DNA of 64,000 nt. It comes from Arthrobacter rhizosphaerae (lineage in GTDB: Bacteria > Actinomycetota > Actinomycetes > Actinomycetales > Micrococcaceae). The notes below the pieces were generated by a model. That model made no database searches and had not been told where the DNA came from. It saw only the letters and a program-made list of their open reading frames with translations. The DNA is taken from NCBI RefSeq assembly GCF_023062595.1, contig NZ_JALLAN010000016.1, positions 62,001 to 126,000 of the forward strand, written 5' to 3'. A program made the position numbers and the translations under genes. Shown in pieces: positions 51,243 through 60,404 of the stretch (within the stretch, counting starts at the first letter, position 1; each line of letters opens with the position of its first letter).

Positions 51243-54200
51243 GCATCGCAACCATGCTCCCGATGGGCGAGCTGACGAATCCGGGCCAGATGCGCCTGGC
51301 CCTCGTGCAGGTGGTCAACTGGGGTACATTCCACGGGGCCCACTCCATCCATGTGGACCGCAACGGCACCCTGCTCACCGGGAACTCGGGAGTGGGCAAG
51401 TCCACGTTGTTCGATGCAATGTCCAGGGTCTTCGACGCCCGTCCCCGTTCCAATGAGGCTGCGGCCCAACGCGTCGGCGGAGCTGTGGAAGACAAGCGGA
51501 CCACCTTCACGTACATGCGTGGGAAAGTTGGCGACAAGGCCGTGGGGGAGGGCTCCGCCAGTGCCTTCCAGCGCCCGGGTGCCATGTGGTCCGCTGTCGC
51601 TTTGACGTTCGATAACGCCGCAGGCAGCCGGGTAACCATCTCGGCCCTCTTTGATCTGCCAAAAAACGGAACCGAGTCCAGCGTTGGCCGGTTTTACCTG
51701 ATCGACAGCAAACCCCTCGACATGGATGCCATTGACGGCGTCGCGGAGAAGCGCTTTACCAAGGCGTCCCTCGATGCGCTCTTCCCCGACGCGCAGGTAT
51801 TCGATGTGCACAAGGCCTTCGCGGAGCGGTTCCGCCGGCTGCTGGGAATCAACTCGGATCAGGCACTTCCCCTCCTGCGCGTGATCCAGGCGGGCAAGGG
51901 GTTGGGCGGAAGCGTCAACAATTTCTTCCGGGACCAGGTGCTGGATGCGCCGGCAACGCTCGCCGCCGCTGACGACGTCGTCGAGGAATTCAGCAACCTC
52001 ATGTCCATCCGGCAGCGCCTGGAAGACGTGCGCCAACAGCGGGACCAATTGGCTCCTGTACCTGCCCTGAACAAGGAATATGCCGAGTCCCTGCTGGAGG
52101 CCAACCGGCTGAGGGAACTGGCGGGTGAGGAGTTTGACGCCTACAAGCAGCAGCTGGCCGTCACCGTACACGAGCAAACACTCGCGCGTATCAAGGATCT
52201 GGCCCACGCGAAAGCCAAGGAACTCGGCGCTGAGCGTGGTATCAGGGATGGCCTGGCCAAGGAACTGCGCCACCTCGAGGCCGAATACAACAATCAGGGC
52301 GGCAACGCCATCTCCGCTATCGAGCAGTCGCTCGAGAACGCCCGCGTGGGGCTGAAATTGCGGGAGCAGGTAGAGGAAGCGGCCCGCAAAGCGCTTGCCG
52401 ACGCCGGCCTGGACCTCGAGTGGACAGGCGCCGGATGGCAGCAGGCACACGCCCATGCTGCGGCGCGTTCAGAGGACCTTCACCAGAATTCGGAGTCGCT
52501 CAAAGAATTGCGCTTCGAAGCTTTCGACGGTCACGCCACCAAGAAACGGGAATTGGCGGCTGCACAACAGGAGCTCCTTTCGCTGAAGACGCGCAAGTCG
52601 CTGCTGCCGCCGTCGAGCATTGAAAACCGGGCGGCCATCGCAGCGGCAACGGGCGTGCCCGAGGATCAGATGCCCTTCGGCGGGGAGCTGATTGACCTCG
52701 CGGACGGCCAGGAACAGTGGAGGCCCGCCGCCGAGCGCGCGCTTCGGAACCTTGCTACGACGCTGCTCGTCCCGGGCGAGCATTTCCCCGCCGTAACGCG
52801 ATACCTCAACGATCACACCGTCCGAGGCGCCCTTCGCGCAGTAGATGTGTCCAAGCCTGTGGCCGGCGGCGCATTGGCAGTTGAGAACGTAGCCGACGGC
52901 GACCTCCTGACAAAGCTGGAGATCCTCACCACCGGGGCTGTCGCTTCTGCCTCCTCCTCGTCACTGTCTGCCTTGTCCCAAGCGGCGGAATGGATCCGTG
53001 AGCGCATCGCCTTGGACTTCGCTTACCCCTGCGTCGAAAGCCCGGACGAGCTTGCCTCCCTGGAGAAGGGCCTGAGCCTGGGCGGAGTGGTGAAGCGCAA
53101 CCGCCACACGATTGAAAAGGACGACCGCTTTACCGGCAGGCAGGACTACGTCCTGGGTTTCGACAACGCCTCAAAGCTCGAACTCGTGGCCGCCCAGGTG
53201 GCCGACCTGCAGCAGGAACTGGCGAAGGCAGCCGAACTGGCGCAAAGCCGCGAGGAGTCGCACCAGGGGATGACCCGCCAACTTGAGGCTCTGCGCCGGG
53301 TGGCCGAGGATCACCGGCCCTGGGAGCAGGTCTCTGCGGCTGTCGCCGCCGACGAACTCACCCGGATCGAACAACGGCTCAAGGACGCCCTGGCAGCGCA
53401 GAAAGACCTCGAACCCCTGCGGGCCAATATCGAGACGGCCCGTCAAAAACACCAGAGCAGCACCGAATCCGCGGCTGTCCTCCAGAGCGAGTACAAGGCA
53501 CTGGACCAGCAGCTCACAGCGGCTGATTCGCTGCTGGAAGCCGCGCGGACCCGCCTGAACCAGGGGCCGCCGTCGAACTCCACGGTCTCGGCGCTGGAAC
53601 CGTACTTCACTGGCTTCGGAGATGTGCTGGAGATGCACGAACTGGACAACCTCGCCAACCAAGTGCGGACCCGCCTGCTGGGCGAGTTGCACGCGGCTGA
53701 GTCCAAGGCGCAGGCAACGGCCGAACGCCTGACCCGGATCTTTGAGGGGTTCGTCCGCGAGTGGGGCACGGCGATTTCAGCGGATTACGGCACCTCCATT
53801 GGAGCGGCTGGCGAGTTCGAGTCCCGCTACCACGCCATTGTCAGTGACGGGTTGCCCGCCCAGGAAGCCGAGTTCCGGGCGTTCTTCAACCAGCGCACGC
53901 ACGAGTCCTTCAGTACTCTGCTGCACCTGCTCGATGAGGAACGGCGCTCCGTCACCAGCCGGATCCTTCCCCTCAACGGAATCCTCTCCGAGGTCAACTT
54001 CCATGAGGGAAGCTTCCTGCAGCTGGACATCAAGCAGACCCTGCCGCCCACAGCGAAGCAGTTCAAGGACGCCATCCACAGCGCTCTGAAAACCCGGCAT
54101 TCGCGGCCGGCGAAAGCACAGGCTGCCGGCACAGAAGGGTCCGACGACTCCGAGCTCACCGCCCGCTACAAGTCCCTGGAAACGCTCGTGAAGCGTCTGG

Positions 54201-54748
54201 GCTCGCAAACCCCAGAGGATCGGCGGTGGCGTGCTGAGGTCCTCGACGTCCGCGGACACCTGTTCATCCAGTGCAAGGAGCACCGGGAAGTATCATCCGT
54301 TGAGCCCGGGAAGTCCGGGGCTTCCGCGGCTGCCGGGACTAAAACAGAAGTCTTTATGCATGCTGATACAGGCTCAATGTCAGGCGGTGAGCGTCAGCGG
54401 TTCACGGCCTTCATCATGGCCGCCGCCTTGAGTTACCAGTTGGGCATCGCAGAGCAGGGCTTCACTACATATGGCACGGTCATGATGGATGAGGCCTTCG
54501 TTCTGGCTTCGGAGGAGTTTGCGGGCGCCGGGATCAAGGCGCTGCACGAGTTCGGTTTCCAGTTGCTGCTGGCCGCTCCGGAGAACGTCATTGACCTTTC
54601 CCGCCACCTTGGTTCCGTTACGGAAATCCTGAGGGACAAGCGGACCAACCGCTCCGGGGTGCTGACGGAACCCGTGATCAAACCCGGACCCGACACCTTG
54701 GGCAAGTGGCGTTCTGAGGCTAACCCGGTGGATATTGTCCTCCGCTGA
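51239..54748 (+). CDS. jetC: Wadjet JetC / MksB-like SMC ATPase
   Basis: 1169 residues, start GTG 51239. Head with Walker A 'LTGNSGVGKSTLFDA' (K54), arginine-rich 'DARPRSNEAAAQRVGG', then two long coiled-coil arms around a hinge (about 450-620), and the C-terminal head with signature 'SMSGGERQRFTAF' and Walker B 'YGTVMMDEAFVLASEEFAGAG'. The arms read 'ARIKDLAHAKAKELGAERGIRDGLAKELRHLEAEY' in heptads. It is the ATP-driven motor. The expected fourth gene jetD (DUF3322/TOPRIM nuclease) does not follow; non-coding repeats begin 12 bases downstream. Confidence 0.93.
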   Translation: MSIATMLPMGELTNPGQMRLALVQVVNWGTFHGAHSIHVDRNGTLLTGNSGVGKSTLFDAMSRVFDARPRSNEAAAQRVGGAVEDKRTTFTYMRGKVGDKAVGEGSASAFQRPGAMWSAVALTFDNAAGSRVTISALFDLPKNGTESSVGRFYLIDSKPLDMDAIDGVAEKRFTKASLDALFPDAQVFDVHKAFAERFRRLLGINSDQALPLLRVIQAGKGLGGSVNNFFRDQVLDAPATLAAADDVVEEFSNLMSIRQRLEDVRQQRDQLAPVPALNKEYAESLLEANRLRELAGEEFDAYKQQLAVTVHEQTLARIKDLAHAKAKELGAERGIRDGLAKELRHLEAEYNNQGGNAISAIEQSLENARVGLKLREQVEEAARKALADAGLDLEWTGAGWQQAHAHAAARSEDLHQNSESLKELRFEAFDGHATKKRELAAAQQELLSLKTRKSLLPPSSIENRAAIAAATGVPEDQMPFGGELIDLADGQEQWRPAAERALRNLATTLLVPGEHFPAVTRYLNDHTVRGALRAVDVSKPVAGGALAVENVADGDLLTKLEILTTGAVASASSSSLSALSQAAEWIRERIALDFAYPCVESPDELASLEKGLSLGGVVKRNRHTIEKDDRFTGRQDYVLGFDNASKLELVAAQVADLQQELAKAAELAQSREESHQGMTRQLEALRRVAEDHRPWEQVSAAVAADELTRIEQRLKDALAAQKDLEPLRANIETARQKHQSSTESAAVLQSEYKALDQQLTAADSLLEAARTRLNQGPPSNSTVSALEPYFTGFGDVLEMHELDNLANQVRTRLLGELHAAESKAQATAERLTRIFEGFVREWGTAISADYGTSIGAAGEFESRYHAIVSDGLPAQEAEFRAFFNQRTHESFSTLLHLLDEERRSVTSRILPLNGILSEVNFHEGSFLQLDIKQTLPPTAKQFKDAIHSALKTRHSRPAKAQAAGTEGSDDSELTARYKSLETLVKRLGSQTPEDRRWRAEVLDVRGHLFIQCKEHREVSSVEPGKSGASAAAGTKTEVFMHADTGSMSGGERQRFTAFIMAAALSYQLGIAEQGFTTYGTVMMDEAFVLASEEFAGAGIKALHEFGFQLLLAAPENVIDLSRHLGSVTEILRDKRTNRSGVLTEPVIKPGPDTLGKWRSEANPVDIVLR

Positions 54749-54760
54749 CCGCCCCCATCA

Positions 54761-54957
54761 GGACGCTCCCTCACGTTTCGCGGGTTTTTGGCGGACCCTC
54801 CCTCACGTTTCGCGGGTTTTGTCGGACGCTCCCTCACGTTTCGTCGCCTCTTACCCGACCCTCCTTCACTTCATGTGAGGGAGGGTTTCTGTTTTGGGGT
54901 CAGCATGTGAGGGAGGGTTGGCGTTATGGGGTCGGGATGTGAGGGAGGGTTGGCGTG
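54761..54957. repeat. Short direct repeats with an inverted set
   Basis: Three copies of a unit like GGACGCTCCCTCACGTTTCG (starting 54761, 54793 and 54824, the first two followed by CGGGTTTT) are followed by three copies of its partner TGTGAGGGAGGGTT (54874, 54906, 54939). CCCTCCCTCAC and GTGAGGGAGGG can pair, so the whole patch could fold. It may act as a terminator for the jet operon and looks like a family of dispersed intergenic repeats. Confidence 0.75.
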
Positions 54958-54988
54958 GTCATTAGGTGACCTTCCTCACAAGCTGGAA

Positions 54989-55037
54989 TTAGGTTACGCT
55001 TGCCTTTCTTAATAGGCCGGAGGATAGGCTAGCCTTA
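54989..55037 (+). promoter_or_regulatory. Two DtxR/IdeR-type iron boxes
   Basis: TTAGGTTACGCTTGCCTTT (54989-55007) and GGAGGATAGGCTAGCCTTA (55019-55037) each match 14 of 19 bases of TTAGGTTAGGCTAACCTAA. They lie just upstream of the siderophore-binding protein gene, so the operon should be repressed by an iron-loaded DtxR/IdeR protein. A weaker copy begins at 54962. Confidence 0.75.
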
Positions 55038-55069
55038 CTTGGGTTCGCATCATTCACCTAAGGAGTTCC

Positions 55070-56170
55070 GTGGCTTCCCCCGTTTTCCCCACCCCGGCCG
55101 CAGTCGCCACCCGTCGTGCCGTCTTGAAGACCGCAGGCAAGGCGACCGCCGTTCTGGCCGCCGCCGCACTGACCCTCACCGCCTGCTCTACAGGACCGGT
55201 CAGTTCCGCAGATGCCGGAGCCAGCGCCCAAGCCGCAAGCTCCCAGTTTCCGGTAACAATCAAGAATGTTTTTGGTGAGACAACCATCAAGGAACAGCCC
55301 AAGCGTGTTGTCACTATCTCCTGGGTCAACGACGACGTCGCCATCGCCCTCGGTGTAGTTCCGGTTGGCGTTCCGAAGAACGACTGGGGCGGAAACGACA
55401 AGGCTTCCACCTCCTGGAAGGACGCCGCCCTCGAGAAGCTCGGCGCTGGCTTCGGTACTGACAAGGCACCGGTCCAGTTCTCCGAGACCGACGGCATCAA
55501 CTTCACCGAGATCGCCAAGCTCAACCCGGACGTCATCCTGGGCGCCTACTCCGGCTTGACGGAAGAGGACTACAAGAAGCTCAGCGAGATCGCGCCCGTC
55601 GTGGCCCAGCCGGAGCTGGCCTACGGCACGTCCTGGCAGGATTCCACCACCATCATCGGCAAGGCCCTGGGCAAAGAAGCCGAGGCGACCAAGCTGGTTT
55701 CGGACACGGAAGCCACCATCAAGGAAAAGGTCTCCAAGTACCCGCAGCTTGAAGGCAAGACCTACATCTACGGCAACCTGGAACCAGCCAAGAGCGACGG
55801 CGTGAACGTCTACACGGCCAACGACAACCGGCCGCGGTTCCTCAGCTCCCTCGGCATGAAGCTCGCTCCGGTTGTGGAGGACAAGTCCAAGGGTTCCAAG
55901 GAGTTCTTCCTCGCCTGGTCGGCAGAGAAGGCCAATGAACTGGACTCCGATATCTTCGTGACCTGGGTTCCGGACGCAGCCACCACTGATTCCATCAAGG
56001 CTGACCCGCTTCTCGGCCAGATTCCGGCCATCAAGAAGGGCGCCTTGGTTGCGGATCCGGACAACACCCTGACGCTGGCCATCTCGGCATCCTCGCCCCT
56101 GAGCCTGCCGTGGTCACTGGACGCATTCTTGCCGCAGCTTGGCAAGGCAGCCGACGCCGCAGCTAAGTAA
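55070..56170 (+). CDS. Siderophore-binding lipoprotein of an iron ABC importer (FepB/FecB-like)
   Basis: 366 residues, GTG 55070 with AAGGAG four bases upstream. Signal with twin basic residues ('TRRAVLKTAG') and lipobox LTAC. The mature part is a TroA/FecB-like type III binding fold: 'TIKEQPKRVVTISWVNDDVAIALGVVPVG', 'NFTEIAKLNPDVILGAYSGLTEEDYKKLSEIAPVVA', 'LGKEAEATKLVSDTEATIKEKVSKYP'. It captures ferric siderophores outside the membrane and passes them to the permeases encoded next. First gene of a five-gene operon under iron boxes. Confidence 0.93.
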   Translation: MASPVFPTPAAVATRRAVLKTAGKATAVLAAAALTLTACSTGPVSSADAGASAQAASSQFPVTIKNVFGETTIKEQPKRVVTISWVNDDVAIALGVVPVGVPKNDWGGNDKASTSWKDAALEKLGAGFGTDKAPVQFSETDGINFTEIAKLNPDVILGAYSGLTEEDYKKLSEIAPVVAQPELAYGTSWQDSTTIIGKALGKEAEATKLVSDTEATIKEKVSKYPQLEGKTYIYGNLEPAKSDGVNVYTANDNRPRFLSSLGMKLAPVVEDKSKGSKEFFLAWSAEKANELDSDIFVTWVPDAATTDSIKADPLLGQIPAIKKGALVADPDNTLTLAISASSPLSLPWSLDAFLPQLGKAADAAAK

Positions 56171-56175
56171 CACCC

Positions 56176-57291
56176 ATGACAACGACGACGGCGGCCAACA
56201 GTACGCGCCCAGGTTCAGCTTCCGCCGAACCCACCTTGCGCGAAGAGGCAGCCAATGCCGCCAAATTACCCGCAAAAGGGCATCAGCTGCCGGTCCGCGG
56301 TGGTTCCAGGACCGCCTGGCTGTTGGCCGCCGTCGTCGTTCTTATCCTTATCAGCGCTGCGTCTCTGGCGATCGGTGCCAGAGACGTTTCCCTGCAGACC
56401 GTTTGGCAGGCGCTGACCGGTTTTGATCCTGCCAACGGTGACCACGCCGTTGTGCATGCACGTCTCCCGCGGACCGTATTGGGCCTTGTGGTGGGCGCCG
56501 CGCTCGGGCTCGCAGGGGCCGCCATGCAGGGTGTGGCCCGCAACCCCCTCGCGGATCCAGGCATCATGGGCGTCAATGCGGGCGCTGCTCTCGCCGTCGT
56601 CACCGGCATCTACCTGTTCGGAATTTCGTCACTGACCGGCTACATCTGGTTCGCGTTTTTCGGCGCGGCCACTGCCGCCACCGTGGTTTATCTGGTTGCG
56701 TCGCTGGGCAGGGACGGCGCGACGCCGGTAAAGCTCGCCTTGGCGGGTGCTGCCCTGAGCGCGGGCCTCTTTTCCCTGATGAACGTAATCCTTGTTTCCA
56801 GCCAGGACACGCTTGACCGATTCCGGTTCTGGCAGGTTGGCGGCATCGCCGGGCGTGAATGGTCAGTGGTGCTTCCCGGACTTCCCTTCCTGGTGATCGG
56901 GGCCGTCATAGTCCTGGGCACGGGAAGGATTCTGAACAGCCTGGCGCTTGGCGACGACACGGCGCGCGGGCTGGGCCAGAACGTCAGCCTGGTTCGGGCA
57001 ATAACCGCAGTCGGGATTGTGCTGCTGTGCGGCTCCGCCACTGCCTTGGCCGGACCGATCGGGTTCGTTGGCCTGGTCATTCCGCACGCCGTGCGTTTCC
57101 TCACCGGTCCTGACTACCGATGGATACTGCCGTTCTCCCTCGTCCTTGCCCCGGTCCTGCTGCTGGCGGCTGACATTATCGGCCGCGTCGTGCTGCTTCC
57201 GGGCGAAGTTCCGGCAGGCATCATGACAGCCCTCGTGGGTGCGCCGGTGTTCGTCTGGCTGGTTCGGCGCGGAAAGGGGGCAGGACTATGA
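56176..57291 (+). CDS. Ferric-siderophore ABC permease (FecCD family), first subunit
   Basis: 371 residues, nine or ten hydrophobic helices. FecCD landmarks are 'RLPRTVLGLVVGAALGLAGAAMQGVARNPLADPGIMGVNAGAALAVV', 'LALAGAALSAGLFSLMNVILVSSQ' and 'GPIGFVGLVIPHAVRFLTGPDYRWILPFS'. A 60-residue polar N-terminus precedes the first helix. It pairs with the following permease, overlapping it by 4 bases. Confidence 0.93.
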   Translation: MTTTTAANSTRPGSASAEPTLREEAANAAKLPAKGHQLPVRGGSRTAWLLAAVVVLILISAASLAIGARDVSLQTVWQALTGFDPANGDHAVVHARLPRTVLGLVVGAALGLAGAAMQGVARNPLADPGIMGVNAGAALAVVTGIYLFGISSLTGYIWFAFFGAATAATVVYLVASLGRDGATPVKLALAGAALSAGLFSLMNVILVSSQDTLDRFRFWQVGGIAGREWSVVLPGLPFLVIGAVIVLGTGRILNSLALGDDTARGLGQNVSLVRAITAVGIVLLCGSATALAGPIGFVGLVIPHAVRFLTGPDYRWILPFSLVLAPVLLLAADIIGRVVLLPGEVPAGIMTALVGAPVFVWLVRRGKGAGL

Positions 57292-58403
57292 CCACGGTAA
57301 AGACTGAACGCGACGCCGAGATGGCACTTCGCGGCAGTGGCGGGCGCCAACATTGGGGTTTTCTGCCACATCGGCGCACCGTCAACCGCACCGCGATCCT
57401 CTCCGCCGCCGTCGTGCTTCTCTTTGCCGCCAGTATCCTGCTGGGAAGCTACACCATCACGATTCCGGACTTCTTCAAGATCCTCGTGTCCCACCTCACC
57501 GACGGACCCAAGATCCCCGGCGCGAGCTTCATCGTCATGGAAAACAAACTGCCCCGGGCGGTAATCGGGACCATGATCGGAGCTGCCTTCGGCCTCGCGG
57601 GAGGGCTGTTCCAGACCATGCTTCGCAACCCCCTCGCCAGCCCTGATGTCATCGGCATCAGCTACGGCGCCAGCGCGGCGGCCGTGACGGCAATCGTCGT
57701 GTTCGGAGCAACGGGAGCAGCAATCTCGGGTGCGGCTTTTGCCGGCGCTCTTGGCGTCGCTGCCTTGATCTACGCCATTTCCCGCAGCGGCTCACTCGGC
57801 TCAGGCGGCGGACGTGGGGGCAACGCGGCAGGTAACCGCCTGATCCTGGCCGGCGTCGGTATTGCAGCCGCCCTGCATGCTGTGGTGAGTTTCCTGATGA
57901 CCAGAACAGATATCCGCACCGCCGCGGATACCCTCGTATGGCTCAACGGGTCGCTGAACTCCGCCACGTGGGACCGCGCCGGAGTTCTGGCGCTGACCCT
58001 TGTTGTCCTTTTGCCGGCTGTCGCTGTGCTGGCCGGGCCCCTGCGCATCCTTGAACTTGGTGACGACGCCGCCGCCGCCCTGGGTATCCGGGTCGGAATG
58101 ACCCGCCTGGCGGTTGTCCTCACTGCCGTGGCACTCGCTGCGGTGGCGACGGCGGCTGCCGGCCCCGTCGCGTTCGTCGCCTTCCTCGCCGGTCCCATCG
58201 CCCGCCGTTTCACCCGGAAGGCGAGTTTGCCGGCGTCGGCGTTGGTAGGCGTGCTCATCGTTCTTGCGGCAGATTACTTTGCTGCGAATATCGCGCCTCT
58301 GCTGCTCGATGGCACCGTATTGCCGGTCGGCGTGGTCACAGGCGCCCTCGGTGCCCCGTTCCTGCTGTGGCTCCTGGTCACTTCCAACCGAAAGGATGCC
58401 TGA
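57288..58403 (+). CDS. Ferric-siderophore ABC permease (FecCD family), second subunit
   Basis: 371 residues. Same fold as the previous protein: 'LPRAVIGTMIGAAFGLAGGLFQTMLRNPLASPDVIGISYGASAAAV', 'RLILAGVGIAAALHAVVSFLMTRTDIRTAADTLVWLNGSL' and 'GPVAFVAFLAGPIARRFTRKASLPASALVG'. The Gly/Ser-rich insert 'GSLGSGGGRGGNAAGN' is unusual. ATGA overlap with the first permease gene; the ATPase gene begins two bases after its stop. Confidence 0.93.
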   Translation: MTTVKTERDAEMALRGSGGRQHWGFLPHRRTVNRTAILSAAVVLLFAASILLGSYTITIPDFFKILVSHLTDGPKIPGASFIVMENKLPRAVIGTMIGAAFGLAGGLFQTMLRNPLASPDVIGISYGASAAAVTAIVVFGATGAAISGAAFAGALGVAALIYAISRSGSLGSGGGRGGNAAGNRLILAGVGIAAALHAVVSFLMTRTDIRTAADTLVWLNGSLNSATWDRAGVLALTLVVLLPAVAVLAGPLRILELGDDAAAALGIRVGMTRLAVVLTAVALAAVATAAAGPVAFVAFLAGPIARRFTRKASLPASALVGVLIVLAADYFAANIAPLLLDGTVLPVGVVTGALGAPFLLWLLVTSNRKDA

Positions 58404-58404
58404 T

Positions 58405-59244
58405 ATGGCAGTTCTGAACGCCAAGGACCTGACGCTCAGGTACGAACAGCGCACTGTCATCGAACAGCTGTCCGCAGAGATTCCGGAAGGCAAGGTGACC
58501 ATGATTGTCGGCGCCAATGCCTGTGGGAAATCCACCCTGCTGCGCGGACTATCCCGCCTGCTCAAGCCTGCGGCCGGAACCGTGACGCTGGACGGTAAGG
58601 ACATTCACTCCAGGCCTGCACGGGAGGTGGCCCGGACGCTCGGCCTGCTCCCGCAGCACCCTACCGCACCTGACGGAATCACCGTCCGCGACCTTGTGGG
58701 CCGTGGACGATACCCTCATCAGGGCTTTTTCCGCAGCTGGAGCCCTGAAGATGATCTTGCCGTGCAGACCGCGCTGGATGCCACCGAGACCATGGAACTT
58801 GCCGATCGGAACGTGGACGAACTCTCCGGCGGCCAGCGCCAGCGCGTGTGGATCGCCATGGCCTTGGCCCAGGAGACGGACGTGCTGCTCCTGGACGAGC
58901 CCACCACGTACCTGGACCTGGCGCACCAGGTTGAAGTGCTGGATCTCGTGACGGATCTGAACCGCAAAAACGGGACCACGGTGGCCATGGTCCTGCACGA
59001 TCTCAACCTTGCTGCCCGATATGCGGATCACGTTATTGCCCTGAAGGCGGGAAGCATCGTGGCAGAGGGTCCTGCGCTTCAAGTAGTCACGGAACAGCTG
59101 GTCCGGGAGGTCTTCGGACTCGAATCCCGCGTGGTCCCCGATCCCATTTCAGGGACTCCTCTGATCATCCCGATCGGGCGACATCACGCGGAGGACACCA
59201 CCGCCCCAAAAGTGCCAAGCAAAAACCTGGAGTTGGTCTCATGA
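58405..59244 (+). CDS. Ferric-siderophore ABC ATPase (FepC/FecE-like)
   Basis: 279 residues from ATG 58405, placed because the permease stop (58401-58403) is just before; the frame is open further upstream within the permease gene. Walker A 'GANACGKSTLLRGL' (Cys in place of the usual Gly), 'LGLLPQHPTAPDGITVRDLVGRGRYPHQG' typical of siderophore ATPases, signature 'LSGGQRQRVWIAMALAQETDVLLLDEPTTYLDL'. It powers uptake through the FecCD pair. Confidence 0.94.
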   Translation: MAVLNAKDLTLRYEQRTVIEQLSAEIPEGKVTMIVGANACGKSTLLRGLSRLLKPAAGTVTLDGKDIHSRPAREVARTLGLLPQHPTAPDGITVRDLVGRGRYPHQGFFRSWSPEDDLAVQTALDATETMELADRNVDELSGGQRQRVWIAMALAQETDVLLLDEPTTYLDLAHQVEVLDLVTDLNRKNGTTVAMVLHDLNLAARYADHVIALKAGSIVAEGPALQVVTEQLVREVFGLESRVVPDPISGTPLIIPIGRHHAEDTTAPKVPSKNLELVS

Positions 59245-60308
59245 GCACAGCAAGTAACGTCCCGGCAGGCACCGTCAAGAACCAGTTCGCCACTGAACCC
59301 ATGACCTTGGCGTTCGACGTCACCGTCAGCGCGGTCCAGGAGCTGAGCCCTAACTTCCGGCGGGTCACCTTCGGCGGGTACTCGCTGCGGGACTTCGGTG
59401 TGCACGGAGGAACCCTCGATCTGCGCATCAAGCTCATGATTCCGTCGCTGGCAGCAGACGGCACCTACCTGCCCCTGCCCGTTTTCGAGATGGAACAGGC
59501 CGGTTGGTACCAGGAGTGGCTGGCAATGGACCCGGCCATCCGCGGATCAATGCGTACCTACACGGTCAGGTACGAACGCCTTGACGGGGTCTACCCGGAG
59601 ATCGACGTCGATTTCGTGATGCACTTCGACTCAAAGGGCGACGGCGGCCCGGCGGCCAACTGGGCGCTGAACGCCAAACCCGGCGACGCCATCACCATCA
59701 TCGGGCCCAACAACCGCGCAGCCCATTGCGTCACTGCAGAAATCTACTCGGGAATCGAATGGCGGCCGGGTCTGGCCCAGCGGATCCTGCTGGCCGGGGA
59801 CGAGACGGCAGTGCCTGCAATCAGCGCCATCCTGGAAAGCCTGCCAGCTGACATGACCGGCCATGCCTTCCTTGAGGTCCCCGAAGCGGGCGACTTCCTG
59901 GACATCAAGACGGCTGCCGACGTCGAAATCACCTGGCTGGCGAGGGGCGCCTCCATCGGTCGCTCCCGCCCGCACGGGCAACTCCTCACGGAAGCGGTTA
60001 AGTCTGCCGTCCCCGTGCCGGGCTGGGTGGGCATCAGGACGCCGGATGGTGCTGCAGGGCCCGAACCCGAGGACGTCGACGTGGACCAGAACATCCTGTG
60101 GGAAACTCCAACGCGGATGGACACAGCCGCGATCGGGGCAACAAAGAACCCGGGAATGCCCGCAGGTGCCATGCCGTTCTATGCATGGATCGCCGGGGAG
60201 GCCGGCGTGATCAAGGATTTGCGCCGCTACCTGGTGCGCGACGTCGGCATCGACCGGAAGCAGGTCGCGTTTATGGGGTACTGGCGGCAGGGAAAAGCGG
60301 AACTCTAA
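59241..60308 (+). CDS. Siderophore-interacting flavoprotein reductase (SIP family)
   Basis: 355 residues, overlapping the ATPase by 4 bases. N-terminal FAD domain with 'LSPNFRRVTFGGYSL' and 'RTYTVRYE' (RxYTxR), 'KPGDAITIIGPNN', then the SIP C-terminal domain 'ILLAGDETAVPAISAILESLPADMTGHAFLEVPE' and 'PFYAWIAGEAGVIKDLRRYLVRDVGIDRKQVAFMGYWRQGKAE'. It reduces Fe(III) bound to imported siderophores so that iron is released in the cytosol. Last gene of the iron operon. Confidence 0.95.
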   Translation: MSTASNVPAGTVKNQFATEPMTLAFDVTVSAVQELSPNFRRVTFGGYSLRDFGVHGGTLDLRIKLMIPSLAADGTYLPLPVFEMEQAGWYQEWLAMDPAIRGSMRTYTVRYERLDGVYPEIDVDFVMHFDSKGDGGPAANWALNAKPGDAITIIGPNNRAAHCVTAEIYSGIEWRPGLAQRILLAGDETAVPAISAILESLPADMTGHAFLEVPEAGDFLDIKTAADVEITWLARGASIGRSRPHGQLLTEAVKSAVPVPGWVGIRTPDGAAGPEPEDVDVDQNILWETPTRMDTAAIGATKNPGMPAGAMPFYAWIAGEAGVIKDLRRYLVRDVGIDRKQVAFMGYWRQGKAEL

Positions 60309-60313
60309 CCGTG

Positions 60314-60341
60314 CTGTGCGCCTCGGACACGAGTCGCACAG
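60314..60341 (+). terminator. Hairpin after the siderophore operon
   Basis: CTGTGCG (60314-60320) pairs with CGCACAG (60335-60341) five bases after the SIP stop. Short stem, no T-tract, so only a candidate terminator. Confidence 0.5.
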
Positions 60342-60404
60342 TAGTGTTTCCGCCGAGCCTCCGTGGGCCGGGATCCCGGCCCACCACTTGTGGAGGCAGT
60401 TCGA

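Larger units (their letters stand above)
54749..55069. other. Repeat-rich intergenic region after jetC
   Basis: 321 bases without a gene. The left part is the inverted-repeat patch at 54761-54957; the right part holds the iron boxes and promoter of the siderophore operon. No trace of a jetD frame is seen on either strand. Confidence 0.7.

Noticed and set aside
54761..54957. CRISPR-like array
   Set aside because: Units are in two orientations, spacers are 10-20 bases and similar to each other, and no cas genes are present.
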